DNA of 64,000 bases from Bin5 sp965207495 (GCA_965207495.1 OZ242287.1:3472001-3536000); one strand, 5' to 3'; shown: positions 17,721 through 26,428, numbered from the stretch's first letter. The notes: generated from the sequence alone by a model not told the origin. Numbers and translations: made by a program.

Positions 17721-18144
17721 GGATTTGGGAAAGAAAGAGTGGAGGGTAAGCCTATAGAATCCTCAACGCCTTCTGGCGGTAACTATTGGGCCAGCAGGTT
17801 GACCAGAAAGGTTGGCTGGGGCTGCACGTTCTGTTCGCTCAGGTTCGAGTTAGGCGGTGAGTGAGTGAGAGCAGTCTCCGGCAACGAATGGGACTCTTGA
17901 ACACCCCCACATTATCGTATGCAGATCCGGCTACATTGCGCGGCCGTGCAAAAAAAGGAGTAACTTGCCCACGTTATGTGCCGGAGTTTTGGCGAATGGA
18001 GTCTAAAGAAAATGCGACAATCGAATTGCTTTTTCCCGTAGTAGGTCTGCAAGTCGTAGCTGTGGACCGGCGGGGGCTTGCCAGTCCCAAGGAATGAATT
18101 CAACGCAGGTGCTTTCTGTGTCTCGAGTACTGGATTACCAAGCC
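17721..18144. other. Gap between the ECF S-component gene and the ECF ATPases
   Basis: 424 bases with no gene I can support. A GATAAT hexamer reads on the minus strand at 17911-17916 without a good -35. I looked for TPP- and cobalamin-type riboswitch cores by eye and did not find one. Confidence 0.5.
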
Positions 18145-18927
18145 CTAAGCTTCGGATTCATCGGCAGCCAGGATGGAACCGGAGCTGGCAGAGAATCGTA
18201 TGCCGGCACGATGCAACCCGATGATAACAGCTGCTCCAACGACGACTGAGATTACGGTCAACAGGATACGTTGAGCGGGCACGATACCCGACCAGAAGGC
18301 AAACACCCACTGATCGGGCCCTTCCGGAAACAGGAAAGACCAGCCCAGGCTTAGGTAGACGTGATTGATCATGTATGCCGTCCATGAAATCACAGCTACT
18401 CCGATAGATGTAGGCACTGGTTGCAATTCACGAATCTTTCCGACTGCCCAGGGAGAGAACCAGATTCCTACCAAGCCCGTGAGATACATGGGCCAGTAGG
18501 CTGCTTTCGCGTAGACATGTGAACCGATTGCCGAGAACATAGGCAAGAGCGGCCAAGCCAGCAGGGCGACTACGAAAATCACGAGCGTCGCGATGCGTGC
18601 ATTGCGCGTATTCAGCATGAGGAGTCCCGCTACCAACGCGCCGATGGTATGGGGATAAAAGGTGGCAAATCCAAAATAGGCAGTGGCCGGGCCGATGAAA
18701 CTTGCCAGAATACCGCCGATCGTGGCCGCGATCGCGCCGGCAATAGGGCCGAAAAGAATTCCGGCCAGGGTCAGGATAAACTCCTGGCCGCCGAAGGTTC
18801 CCCCGCCGACAAGGGGAATTGCGGGAAGTATAGAGGCAACCGCGTAAACAGCTGCCCAAACTGCGAGGTACGCTACTGGAATACCGGCAATGGCTCCACG
18901 CCGGCCACCTGAAATCTGAGTCGTCAT
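18145..18927 (-). CDS. ECF transporter S component (substrate-binding membrane protein)
   Basis: Hydrophobic 260-residue protein with about six membrane segments and the glycine/alanine-rich pattern of ECF S components (FGGQEFILTLAGILFGPIAG and similar stretches). S components capture vitamins, precursors or metals and dock on EcfT. It carries no motif that lets me name the ligand. ATG 18927 is preferred because AGGAGG lies five or six bases upstream; an ATG at 18951 lies inside a long hairpin. The gene is preceded 118 bases upstream by a family 5 binding protein, an unusual neighbour because ECF importers normally need no soluble receptor. Confidence 0.82.
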   Translation of the reverse strand: MTTQISGGRRGAIAGIPVAYLAVWAAVYAVASILPAIPLVGGGTFGGQEFILTLAGILFGPIAGAIAATIGGILASFIGPATAYFGFATFYPHTIGALVAGLLMLNTRNARIATLVIFVVALLAWPLLPMFSAIGSHVYAKAAYWPMYLTGLVGIWFSPWAVGKIRELQPVPTSIGVAVISWTAYMINHVYLSLGWSFLFPEGPDQWVFAFWSGIVPAQRILLTVISVVVGAAVIIGLHRAGIRFSASSGSILAADESEA

Positions 18928-18944
18928 GTCTGCCTCCTCTTTAG

Positions 18945-18989
18945 ATTGCATGTCACCTGTCAGATTTCACAAGACAGGTGACATGCAAT
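18945..18989 (-). promoter_or_regulatory. 17-base perfect inverted repeat before the ECF S gene
   Basis: Arms at 18945-18961 and 18973-18989 are perfect complements around an 11-base loop. On the minus strand the hairpin ends five bases before AGAGGAGG, the ribosome site of the S-component gene. No T run follows on either strand, so a plain terminator is unlikely. It could be an operator dyad, an mRNA-stabilising hairpin after the binding-protein gene, or a control on translation. Confidence 0.75.
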
Positions 18990-19045
18990 TCATAAGCACG
19001 CTGACTGAAGGAGCAGATCCTGGATATTGCCTACTGCTTTGCCAC

Positions 19046-20704
19046 CTACTCCTTTACCCAAACACGGTGAAACATATGGGTGTCCATCGGCGACGGAACA
19101 TAGTTCTGCACACGAGGCGTCGATACGTCGACATAGATGTTGTGGGTCAGCGGAATGTAGGGCAGGTCTTCGGCGAATTGGGCGTCGACGGCCTGGTATA
19201 GGGAGGTGCGTTCAGAGTCATCGACCGTTGCGCGGGCGGCGGCGATGTTGGCGTCAACGTCGGCGTTGGCGTAACGGGCGTAGTTGCCGCCGGCGCCCAG
19301 ATTGTCGGAGTGCATGAGCGGAAAGTAGAAGCCATCTGGGTCGGCGTAGTCGGTTACGCGGTACATCCAGGCAAGGTCATAGTTGCCTGTTTCCAGAGCT
19401 TCCATGTAGGGACCGAACTCTGTCGGTCTGATTTCGATATTTATGCCGATCTCTTTCAGGTTTGCCTGATAGATTTCCAACAACTTGATCAGGTTGCCCC
19501 ACGGCGGCAGAATGACGTCGAAGGTGCCGGGGACGCCGTCGGCAAAGCCGGCTTCGGCCATCAGTGCTTTGGCGGACTCCAGGTTGGTCGGATAGTTCAG
19601 GACTGCCTCCTCACTGTATCCGAGCAATCCCGGGGGAAGCAGACCCTGGGCGACGTTGGCCCGCCCTTGCAGGCTGGCTATGATGGCGTCCAAATCGAGC
19701 GCGTAACGCACGGCCTGCCGCAGCTTTGGATTGGTGCCGAAGGGTTCGTTGTCCAGGTTTACGGCAATGAAGTCGGTGTGGAAGGTCTCGGCCCAGCCCA
19801 GCTTTTCCTTGTAGACAGGGTCGGTGCTGAAGCGCTCCCAGTGGGCGGGTGGGACCCAGGCCATATCGAGGCGTCCGGCATCCAGTTCAACGATGCGTGT
19901 GTTTTCGTCGCCGATGAAGCGGAAACTGACCGCATCCAGGTAGGGGCGCCCGTTCCAGTAGTCCTCGAATGCGTTGAGTGTTATGTCCTGGTTGAGGTTC
20001 CACTCGCCCAGAGAGAACGGCCCGGCGGCGACGACGTTCTGGCCGAAGTCCTCGCCCCATTTCTCGACTTCTTCCTGGGGCACGACGGCCAGGTTTATGC
20101 TGGCGAGCATCGACTTGAAGGGCGCCAGCGGTTCGGCCAGCTCGATTTCCAAAGTGCCAGCGTCGACGACCCCGATACCGCTGACTTCATCGGCGGCGCC
20201 GTCCTGGAACTCCTGGGCGCCGACAATGATTGAGAGCATCCAGGCCTTGGGGCTCCTGGTTTCCGGATTCAGCACGCGTTCAAAGCTGTACTTGAAGTCA
20301 TCTGCGGTGATCTCGCGGCCGTTGTGGAACTTTGCGCCGGCGCGCAGGTTGAAGGTCCAGGTCTTGCCGTCTTCGGACACATCAAAGCTCTCAGCTATGG
20401 CCGGTTCGATTTCGCGACCGTCCGGTGAGAGGCGGAAGAGACCTTCAAGCAGGTTGGGGGCGATGACGCCTTGGTCCCAGCCTGCGATCGCTGCCGGGTC
20501 GAAGCTCTTGGGGTCGGATGAGACAAAGCCGGTTACAACTCCGCCCATTTGCGGCCCTTCGGCCTCGCCTGAATCTTCGGCCATGGCTTCGTCGGCCGGG
20601 GCGGATTCGGTCGAAGCAGCGGGCGCAGCGACGCAGGCGATCAGGAGTGACCCCAGAAGAGCCAGATAGACAACAAGGCTCATTGCGCGTTTCGCAGGAT
20701 TCAT
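19046..20704 (-). CDS. ABC importer substrate-binding lipoprotein, family 5 (orphan)
   Basis: Receptor lipoprotein of 552 residues. The signal peptide MNPAKRAMSLVVYLALLGSL ends in lipobox LIAC (Cys near residue 24), followed by an acidic Ala/Glu linker. The mature protein has SBP_bac_5 features (TWTFNLRAGAKFHNGREITA, DFKYSFERVLNPETRSP) and normal DppA length. ATG 20704 has AAGGAGA upstream; a longer frame start is not supported. No permease or ATPase is adjacent. Its permeases may be the orphan pair at 11719-13513 on the same strand (inference). Confidence 0.92.
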   Translation of the reverse strand: MNPAKRAMSLVVYLALLGSLLIACVAAPAASTESAPADEAMAEDSGEAEGPQMGGVVTGFVSSDPKSFDPAAIAGWDQGVIAPNLLEGLFRLSPDGREIEPAIAESFDVSEDGKTWTFNLRAGAKFHNGREITADDFKYSFERVLNPETRSPKAWMLSIIVGAQEFQDGAADEVSGIGVVDAGTLEIELAEPLAPFKSMLASINLAVVPQEEVEKWGEDFGQNVVAAGPFSLGEWNLNQDITLNAFEDYWNGRPYLDAVSFRFIGDENTRIVELDAGRLDMAWVPPAHWERFSTDPVYKEKLGWAETFHTDFIAVNLDNEPFGTNPKLRQAVRYALDLDAIIASLQGRANVAQGLLPPGLLGYSEEAVLNYPTNLESAKALMAEAGFADGVPGTFDVILPPWGNLIKLLEIYQANLKEIGINIEIRPTEFGPYMEALETGNYDLAWMYRVTDYADPDGFYFPLMHSDNLGAGGNYARYANADVDANIAAARATVDDSERTSLYQAVDAQFAEDLPYIPLTHNIYVDVSTPRVQNYVPSPMDTHMFHRVWVKE

Positions 20705-20820
20705 GTCAATCTCCTTATAAAGGGTGGATTCGGACTGAACTGCAAGGAATATAGAGAGTTGCCTTGGCAAGAGTAGAGCGTCGCGGACAACGGTCCAGTT
20801 CGGCCCGGAGGGTTGCGCCA

Positions 20821-20849
20821 AAGTTAACAAATCAACATTTTATTGTCAA
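20821..20849 (-). promoter_or_regulatory. Possible promoter of the orphan binding-protein gene
   Basis: On the minus strand: TTGACA (20844-20849), 17 bases, TAACTT (20821-20826). The -35 is perfect and overlaps the stop of the PfkB gene; the -10 is weak. The leader would be about 110 bases. Confidence 0.45.
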
Positions 20850-21925
20850 GCGTCCGATTCTTGAAGGCCTGGATGCTCCTGCATCTTCTGCAACCTCGAA
20901 TGTGCCTGCGCCGCGTCGACGCTGAGGGCATGGAGGACACCGAAATCCTCTATGATGAAGGAGGCGGAGACTGACCCGTAGAGAGCGGCCTGGACGGCGT
21001 CACCGGTCTTTGCCAAACCCACGAGAAAGCCGCCGCAGAAGGCGTCGCCGGCGCCGGTAGGGTCGACGGCCGTTGTCGGGTAGGTCGGAATCTGAATCCA
21101 GTTCTGTTCTGCATTCGGCAGAAGGCGCATTCCACGAGCGCCCATCTTTACGCCGATTCCCTTCGGCCCCAGTGCGAGCAGCCGCCGCGCCGCATCGAAG
21201 ACGTGTTGACCCTCGGCCTGGCTCGTGACGTCAATGTTGAAGATGGCGTCGGCATGAACGGAGAGTTCCTCGATGCTCGGCAACAGATAGTCAAGGCTCT
21301 GGAGGAGGTCAAGGTCGGTCTGGGCTTCCTGGTCCCAATCCCACCAGGGCCAGTCGAAGGTGATCATGATTTGGTCGCCCCGCAGGCGCTTGAGAAAGGA
21401 AGCGTTGGCGCGGGTGCATGGCAGTGGGCCGGGCGCCAAATGGGCGTAGGACGCTTTGCTCGCGAGACCGGACCACTGGGTCAGGTCGGGGCAGAAGCTG
21501 GGCCAAATGCGGCGGTGGAGGGGACTGCCGTGGTCGGCGTATTCGCTTTCGAGGTCTATGATTTCGCCGGCGTGGTCGGGCAGGAGGGCGCGTGCTTCGT
21601 CGATGCGGTCAGTTCTGCTGCCATCGGGGAAGTAGAAGGCGCGTGAACGTAGGAGGTGCGGTTCCTGCATCTGGGTTACGGCCGAAACGTCAATGCCTGC
21701 TGCGGCCAATTGGTCGATCCACTCGGTGCGATAGTCGGAGCCGATCACGCTTACCAGGCTGACGTCGGCGCCCCAGAGGCGCATGCCGGCGGCGGCGTAG
21801 ACGGCATTGCCGCCGAGCTGTCGAGGCGAGATCTGCCCGTCGGGCATGACAACGTCGTCAAGGGTACAGTTGCCGATCGCAAGGAACGGGCTGGCCGAAG
21901 TCAAAGGGGCACTCCCGCGTGGCAT
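20846..21925 (-). CDS. PfkB-family carbohydrate kinase
   Basis: Ribokinase/PfkB-fold kinase of 359 residues that should phosphorylate a sugar, nucleoside or sugar derivative with ATP. The N-terminal glycine motif is LGGNAVYAAAGMRLWGADV near residues 37-55 and the C-terminal signature is DPTGAGDAFCGGFLVGLA near residues 289-306, with Asp of GAGD as catalytic base. An AGAGG lies directly against the ATG, poorly spaced; a TTG at 21904 with GGGAG seven bases upstream is a possible alternative start. It lies 81 bases after a PhyH gene and 141 before the binding protein, so it probably acts on the imported or hydroxylated compound. Confidence 0.9.
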   Translation of the reverse strand: MPRGSAPLTSASPFLAIGNCTLDDVVMPDGQISPRQLGGNAVYAAAGMRLWGADVSLVSVIGSDYRTEWIDQLAAAGIDVSAVTQMQEPHLLRSRAFYFPDGSRTDRIDEARALLPDHAGEIIDLESEYADHGSPLHRRIWPSFCPDLTQWSGLASKASYAHLAPGPLPCTRANASFLKRLRGDQIMITFDWPWWDWDQEAQTDLDLLQSLDYLLPSIEELSVHADAIFNIDVTSQAEGQHVFDAARRLLALGPKGIGVKMGARGMRLLPNAEQNWIQIPTYPTTAVDPTGAGDAFCGGFLVGLAKTGDAVQAALYGSVSASFIIEDFGVLHALSVDAAQAHSRLQKMQEHPGLQESDA

Positions 21926-22006
21926 CCTCTGGTTGTGATGGCTGGCAGTAGGTTTCTCGCTGTTCTGACAGCGTCCGCATGCACACAGATGCGAGATGTC
22001 ATACGT

Positions 22007-22804
22007 TCAGACACGCATGCGAAGCATGGGATGGGTGAAGTTGACAGGGATTGTCTCTCCGGTGCGCGCCGATTTGGTGCCCGGCGTCATGTAGTGGATG
22101 GCGAGGGCGCGACGCTGGCGATCGGTCGTGTTTGGCGCGGTGCGGTGCAGGGTCTGACAGTGGTGGAGGGTGATGCCGCCGGCCGGCAGGTCGCCTACGA
22201 CGGCCTGGCCGTCGTCGACCAACTTGCCCATGTCGAGGAGTACGTCACTGCCCTGGGCCTGGTCGTGGATCATGGGACGCAGGTGCGAGCCGGGAATGAA
22301 CTGCATCGCGCCGTTGTGGAGGTCGACGTCGTCAAGTGTCAACCAGCAGCTGACCAGATTGGGAGGCAGGCATCTCCAGTAGGCGTTGTCCTGGTGCCAG
22401 AAGATGGGACCACCGTGGTGCGGGGGCTTGTATAGCGCCTGGTTGTGGAACTGCTGTATGTTGGGTCCGATGATGTCTTCGATAATGTCGAGGATTCCTG
22501 GGTGGTAGGTAAGCCGGTGGAACCGAAGGTTGTGCTCGGAGATCTGCATAAACTGGAGCATCTCCTGCTCATCTTCGTCATCGTGGTCATGATCATCTTC
22601 GAAGACAGCCAGGTTGCGGACTGGCCGATCTCCGCTGCGTCCGAGCGCAAATTCTTCGTCGTACTCTGCGCGCATTTCCTCGATGAGATCGTCTTCGAGA
22701 ACCTTGCCGACTACCAGGAAGCCGTTTTCCCAGAAGCTGGCAACCTGCGTTTGGGTCAGGGCTTTGAAGCCGCTTTCTTTTACGGCTGATTCGGTTGTTT
22801 GCAT
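22007..22804 (-). CDS. Phytanoyl-CoA dioxygenase (PhyH) family oxygenase 3
   Basis: Predicted Fe(II)/2-oxoglutarate hydroxylase of 265 residues. The HxD motif is IFWHQDNAYW, the distal His is in LHHCQTLHRTAPNTTDRQRR, and the following Arg fits the 2-oxoglutarate site. An acidic/histidine insert (EDDHDHDDEDEQE, about residues 70-82) is not typical. ATG 22804 has AAGGAG about nine bases upstream; a start at 22840 would place that site inside the gene. It heads a run with the PfkB kinase and a binding protein on the same strand. Confidence 0.9.
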   Translation of the reverse strand: MQTTESAVKESGFKALTQTQVASFWENGFLVVGKVLEDDLIEEMRAEYDEEFALGRSGDRPVRNLAVFEDDHDHDDEDEQEMLQFMQISEHNLRFHRLTYHPGILDIIEDIIGPNIQQFHNQALYKPPHHGGPIFWHQDNAYWRCLPPNLVSCWLTLDDVDLHNGAMQFIPGSHLRPMIHDQAQGSDVLLDMGKLVDDGQAVVGDLPAGGITLHHCQTLHRTAPNTTDRQRRALAIHYMTPGTKSARTGETIPVNFTHPMLRMRV

Positions 22805-23515
22805 TAGTGATTTCTCCTTGTTTAGTCTGGTTTTCCTCATGTATCAGGAAGGTCTAGTCACTCATTCGCCCTCGCAGTGAAGGAAAGGCGAGGAAAGGCA
22901 TACGCACATCTGCGCAAGAATCAGTCCTATATTCCCTTCTTTGCATTGCCCTGGCAAAAGGATAAATGAGCCAGGGAGAAAACTGCGACTGGCATGAGCG
23001 AAGTTTGGACTGTCTTCACTTTCAGGAACAGTTTATGAAAAGGGTGCGGCTAGTACTACTCAATCTACTGCCAGCGATACTTAGTTGACACAATTGGCGG
23101 GATGCTCTTCCTTTTAGAGTGTGCGGCCTAAAGGGGGTGAATTCGCTTGTTGGCCCGGCATTCTTCGCGTGTGGGATCGCTTGCATTGAAAGCAGCATCA
23201 TGGGGAATAAGTGGGCCATGACACGAGTCAGTATTGGCAGCTATGAATAAGGGGAATCTGTCACTTCGCGTTACTCCCTGACCGCAACTGCAATGGACCT
23301 AAAGGAACACGGCGAAATTTCGCCGCATTTTACAACGGCCTCCAGGGATAAGCAAGCACGTTTCACGCATCTGGTACGGGCTAGTCAGCAGGTCAGAATG
23401 CAGAATCGGCGCGTTTGGCGGGTACGGGGTCACTTGAGAATGGGAGAGAATCTTCCTCTGGGAACTGTTGGGTATTCTCGGTAGAAAAACTGTCAACAAG
23501 TAGGACTGGCCGGCT
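22805..23515. other. 711-base intergenic region
   Basis: No gene I can support; short open frames lack family features. It holds a 16-base palindrome (23310-23325) and, at 23070-23108, a stretch resembling the tRNA-Leu promoter region (TTAGTTGACAC with a shared GGGAT.CTCT block). Confidence 0.55.
23310..23325. promoter_or_regulatory. 16-base perfect palindrome
   Basis: CGGCGAAATTTCGCCG is a perfect dyad in the long gap downstream of the DMFase-like gene. It could be a regulator site or a small hairpin. No promoter elements were tied to it. Confidence 0.35.
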
Positions 23516-25774
23516 TCAAGGTCTTGGAGGAAGTACGTCAGAATTCGCAAAGGCGTCCAGCACATTCCGGGTGACGCGGGATACGTTGTTATCGTAGTTG
23601 TTGTGCGAGAGACTGGCGCACCAGCAGATAGATCCCACCGAGAAGACGGCCCCGTTGTTGGGCGTTTCGAGGTAGACCATGTCGGCGCGTACGTTTGGCG
23701 AGTTTTCGGGGAGCATACCGCTTCCGCTCTGAAGAAAGTCCTCGATGACCGGATAGAGCGACGGCCCATGTCCGCTCGATGAGGCCAGCAGGAGCGTGTG
23801 GTGGGGTGTGCCCAATTCATAGTCGATTCGGTCAATCTCGTCGCCGGCGGCGCCGTCAAAGATTAATCCGAAGTTGCCGACAGTTTCGTCTGCGGCGATT
23901 CCCTCAAAAATGAAAGCCGCCCGCTCGTCATAACTGCCTGGCTGCCTGGTGTAACCAGGGGCCGGATCGCTCCAGCCTTGGGCGGTAAAGCCGATGCCGA
24001 CGAGTTGGTTGGGCGGCTTTCCTCGATAGCGCCAGAGTCCCCCCATTTCGCCTGTTGTACTGTGGTGGCTTTCGCCGGGTGCGGACTCCCAGGCGCGCGT
24101 GCCGGCAAGGCCGCGCCGGACTTCAATTACGTGGGGCCGCTCCGGGTCGACACTGGTAACCCAATAGAAGCCGTTTCCTCCCAGATATGCGAGGCGGCCG
24201 CCCTGGGCCAGGAAGGATTCCAGAGCCTCCATCATCTGAGCAGTCCAGTATTCCGGGTGCGTGCCGGTGACAATGACTTTGTAGCCTGACAACAGGGCCA
24301 GCCCTTCCTGGTGCAGATCGCTGTCGGCGGCGACATCATAGTGGTATTCCATTTGTTCGAGCCAGTCGACCAGGTAGAGTTCTGCGCCCAGATGGCGCCG
24401 GCCCTTGTTCAGAATGTGGCGGTGCTTGGGACGCATGTTGACGATGGGACGCAGGCCAGTGGAGTAGCAACAGCCGCTGCCATCGGAGTGACTGTCGTAG
24501 AGGGACATGGCAAATTCAGGCCGCTGGGCAAGATACTGGTCGAGCGGGTCTTTGACGAATTTCCCCGGAGGCTGGGCGGCAAAGAAGCTCTGACTAGCCG
24601 ACATCCGATCATTTGCGTAGGCAAGGTAGGTAAAGGTTGGGACGAGAAAGAGCATGGGCGCTTGGGCGGCATCGCGAGGCGGGCGGATGACGAAGGGAAT
24701 ATGGTCCTCGGCACCGTCTCCTGTCAGGCGTGCAGCATAGATGCCGCTGCGCAGCCCCTGGGGAATGGTGAGCTCGAAGTCGGGCTGCCAACCGGCGTCT
24801 TCGAGGTCATCGTGGTGAAAATGGATGGCGCCGTATTGGTTGGGAGCGATTCTATGGTCAGTTTCTGTGGCATTCCAATTGTGGCCGGTTACGGCGCGGG
24901 TGGGCATGTTGACGGCGGTAGCATGCAGACCGTGAGGGCCTGAGTCTGTCACTCTTGACGAAGAATGGTCAAGCGAAAGATCCCAGGCCGCGAACAAGGT
25001 GGGTCCTGCCACTTCCGAGGGAGGACTGCCCTGTCTCAGAAGTTCGACTTGGCCGGGCTCCAGGGCCCGACTGAAGAGGCGAGGGCTGTCGATTTTGCCG
25101 TTGAAGAGGCCCTGGGCAGCACGTTTGGCGGACGGATCCATCTCGAGATTTGAGGCGGCTACGAGCAGAGGCTGGCTATTGCGGCAGGAGACGCGTGCCG
25201 GATTTGTATCTTCTGATGAGATTGAAGAAGAGTCGTCCGGCCAATTGGAGACCGGCCGTTGGAAGAGCCTCGTCCTCCCTGTTTCGCCGTCGAATGAAGC
25301 AGCGACGAAGTACCATTCGCGGGCTCTCATCGCGCGGCCGGTACTGAAGGTGGAGGTGACGCCACCTTCGCCCAACCGGAGCTCAAGTGCGCCTCCCTCA
25401 CCTATTGCCAGGCAGAAGCCGTTTCCGTCGACCGACCATTTACTGAGGAGACCCTGTGTCTCGCCGATTAGAGGGGTTGTCGGCCAGATCCAGGCTTGAA
25501 GGGTGAAACTGTTCAACTCACTCAGCAGGTTGCAGTCCGTCACGAGGGCAAAGGAGCCCGTTCGGACTACCTGCCGGCGGCCGGTCCTGCGGCCATCAAT
25601 TGCAGTGTCGACGCGTTCTTCCTTGAATCCAGGTCCTGAGGGATTGTCATCCCCATGAATCAGGCGGACAAGTGACGATCTGTAGCTCGGCAGGTCGGTG
25701 CTGACCATGAATTGAACTGTTTCGCCGGGCGCTACGCTAAGTTTGTCTGTGTAGCCTATCAGTTCGGGCGTCAT
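23516..25774 (-). CDS. N,N-dimethylformamidase large-subunit-like protein with LamG domain
   Basis: 752-residue protein matching the architecture of the DMFase beta (large) subunit: an N-terminal beta domain (LIGYTDKLSVAPGETVQFMV), a LamG/concanavalin-like domain (about residues 85-220), and a C-terminal DMFase domain with FLVPTFTYLAYAND near residue 380 and the glutamine-amidotransferase-like GTHPEYWT / GGRLAYLGGNGFYW segment. The known enzyme hydrolyses dimethylformamide with a small alpha subunit of about 130 residues; no such gene is adjacent. The real substrate may be another small amide. GGAG precedes the ATG by about seven bases. It is transcribed in the same direction as the catabolic block, 711 bases away. 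Confidence 0.85.
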   Translation of the reverse strand: MTPELIGYTDKLSVAPGETVQFMVSTDLPSYRSSLVRLIHGDDNPSGPGFKEERVDTAIDGRRTGRRQVVRTGSFALVTDCNLLSELNSFTLQAWIWPTTPLIGETQGLLSKWSVDGNGFCLAIGEGGALELRLGEGGVTSTFSTGRAMRAREWYFVAASFDGETGRTRLFQRPVSNWPDDSSSISSEDTNPARVSCRNSQPLLVAASNLEMDPSAKRAAQGLFNGKIDSPRLFSRALEPGQVELLRQGSPPSEVAGPTLFAAWDLSLDHSSSRVTDSGPHGLHATAVNMPTRAVTGHNWNATETDHRIAPNQYGAIHFHHDDLEDAGWQPDFELTIPQGLRSGIYAARLTGDGAEDHIPFVIRPPRDAAQAPMLFLVPTFTYLAYANDRMSASQSFFAAQPPGKFVKDPLDQYLAQRPEFAMSLYDSHSDGSGCCYSTGLRPIVNMRPKHRHILNKGRRHLGAELYLVDWLEQMEYHYDVAADSDLHQEGLALLSGYKVIVTGTHPEYWTAQMMEALESFLAQGGRLAYLGGNGFYWVTSVDPERPHVIEVRRGLAGTRAWESAPGESHHSTTGEMGGLWRYRGKPPNQLVGIGFTAQGWSDPAPGYTRQPGSYDERAAFIFEGIAADETVGNFGLIFDGAAGDEIDRIDYELGTPHHTLLLASSSGHGPSLYPVIEDFLQSGSGMLPENSPNVRADMVYLETPNNGAVFSVGSICWCASLSHNNYDNNVSRVTRNVLDAFANSDVLPPRP

Positions 25775-26264
25775 TTTTGATCTCCGTTTGCCGCGGCAAA
25801 TGGTGACCTGCTGCGATCCTGAATGGAATGCTCGGTCAACTCAGGCAATTGGGTCTTGCCGACACGCCGATTGACCCATCACCTGCCTCAGCGCAAATTT
25901 AGCACAGACGCCCGCGCCTTTCAAAGTGTATTTATTGGGAGGCAGGATACAGACTAAGGTGACAAGCTTAAAGTAATATGGGAGTTAAGGGCTGTAGAGA
26001 GGCCGCTCGTTCAGTCGGGTGTGAGTCTTGGGAGAGCGGGTGCGAATGAAGTCGGTCAAAGAGCGGATTTTTGAGTCACTAGGGACTCTGCCGGGTCCTG
26101 AATTGGCTGAGTGATTCCAGCTGTCAGAGAAGGTGGGTCCTTTTCTGCGTCTGTCCCAAAACAGGTTGTATTTCCTGACGAGTAGAGGCCTTGGCGGCCG
26201 TTTCCGATTTCCATAAATCAGTGCATTTGTGTTACTGTTGGAGAAAGACTGGGTTGGGCAAAAC

Positions 26265-26281
26265 TTGGCACGACTTTTGCA
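26265..26281 (+). promoter_or_regulatory. Sigma-54-like -24/-12 promoter element
   Basis: TTGGCACG-ACTT-TTGCA matches the sigma-54 consensus YTGGCACG-N4-TTGCW at every fixed position, with GG and GC spaced 12 bases apart. The predicted start is near 26292. Whether this organism has RpoN is unknown and the factor seems rare in Chloroflexota, so chance is possible. TTGGCA could also act as a sigma70 -35, though no good -10 follows. Confidence 0.4.
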
Positions 26282-26428
26282 TGGGACGGTATTCATTCGA
26301 TTGAGTGCAAACAGTGCCGGACTGCGTTTTGCTTTGGAAATGGCGGCCGAGTCGAAAAGCTTTATGGGACTCACAATGGGGTGAAATTCTCAGGAGCGGT
26401 CTGTAGGAAGTTGTCCGCAGATTCAGAC

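Noticed and set aside
17721..18144. Vitamin riboswitch before the ECF ATPases
   Set aside because: I could not find a TPP, cobalamin or other riboswitch core by eye on the minus strand; a covariance-model search would be needed to settle it.
25985..26374. A 129-codon minus-strand frame between the DMFase-like gene and copA
   Set aside because: No recognisable family, random-looking composition and no good ribosome site.
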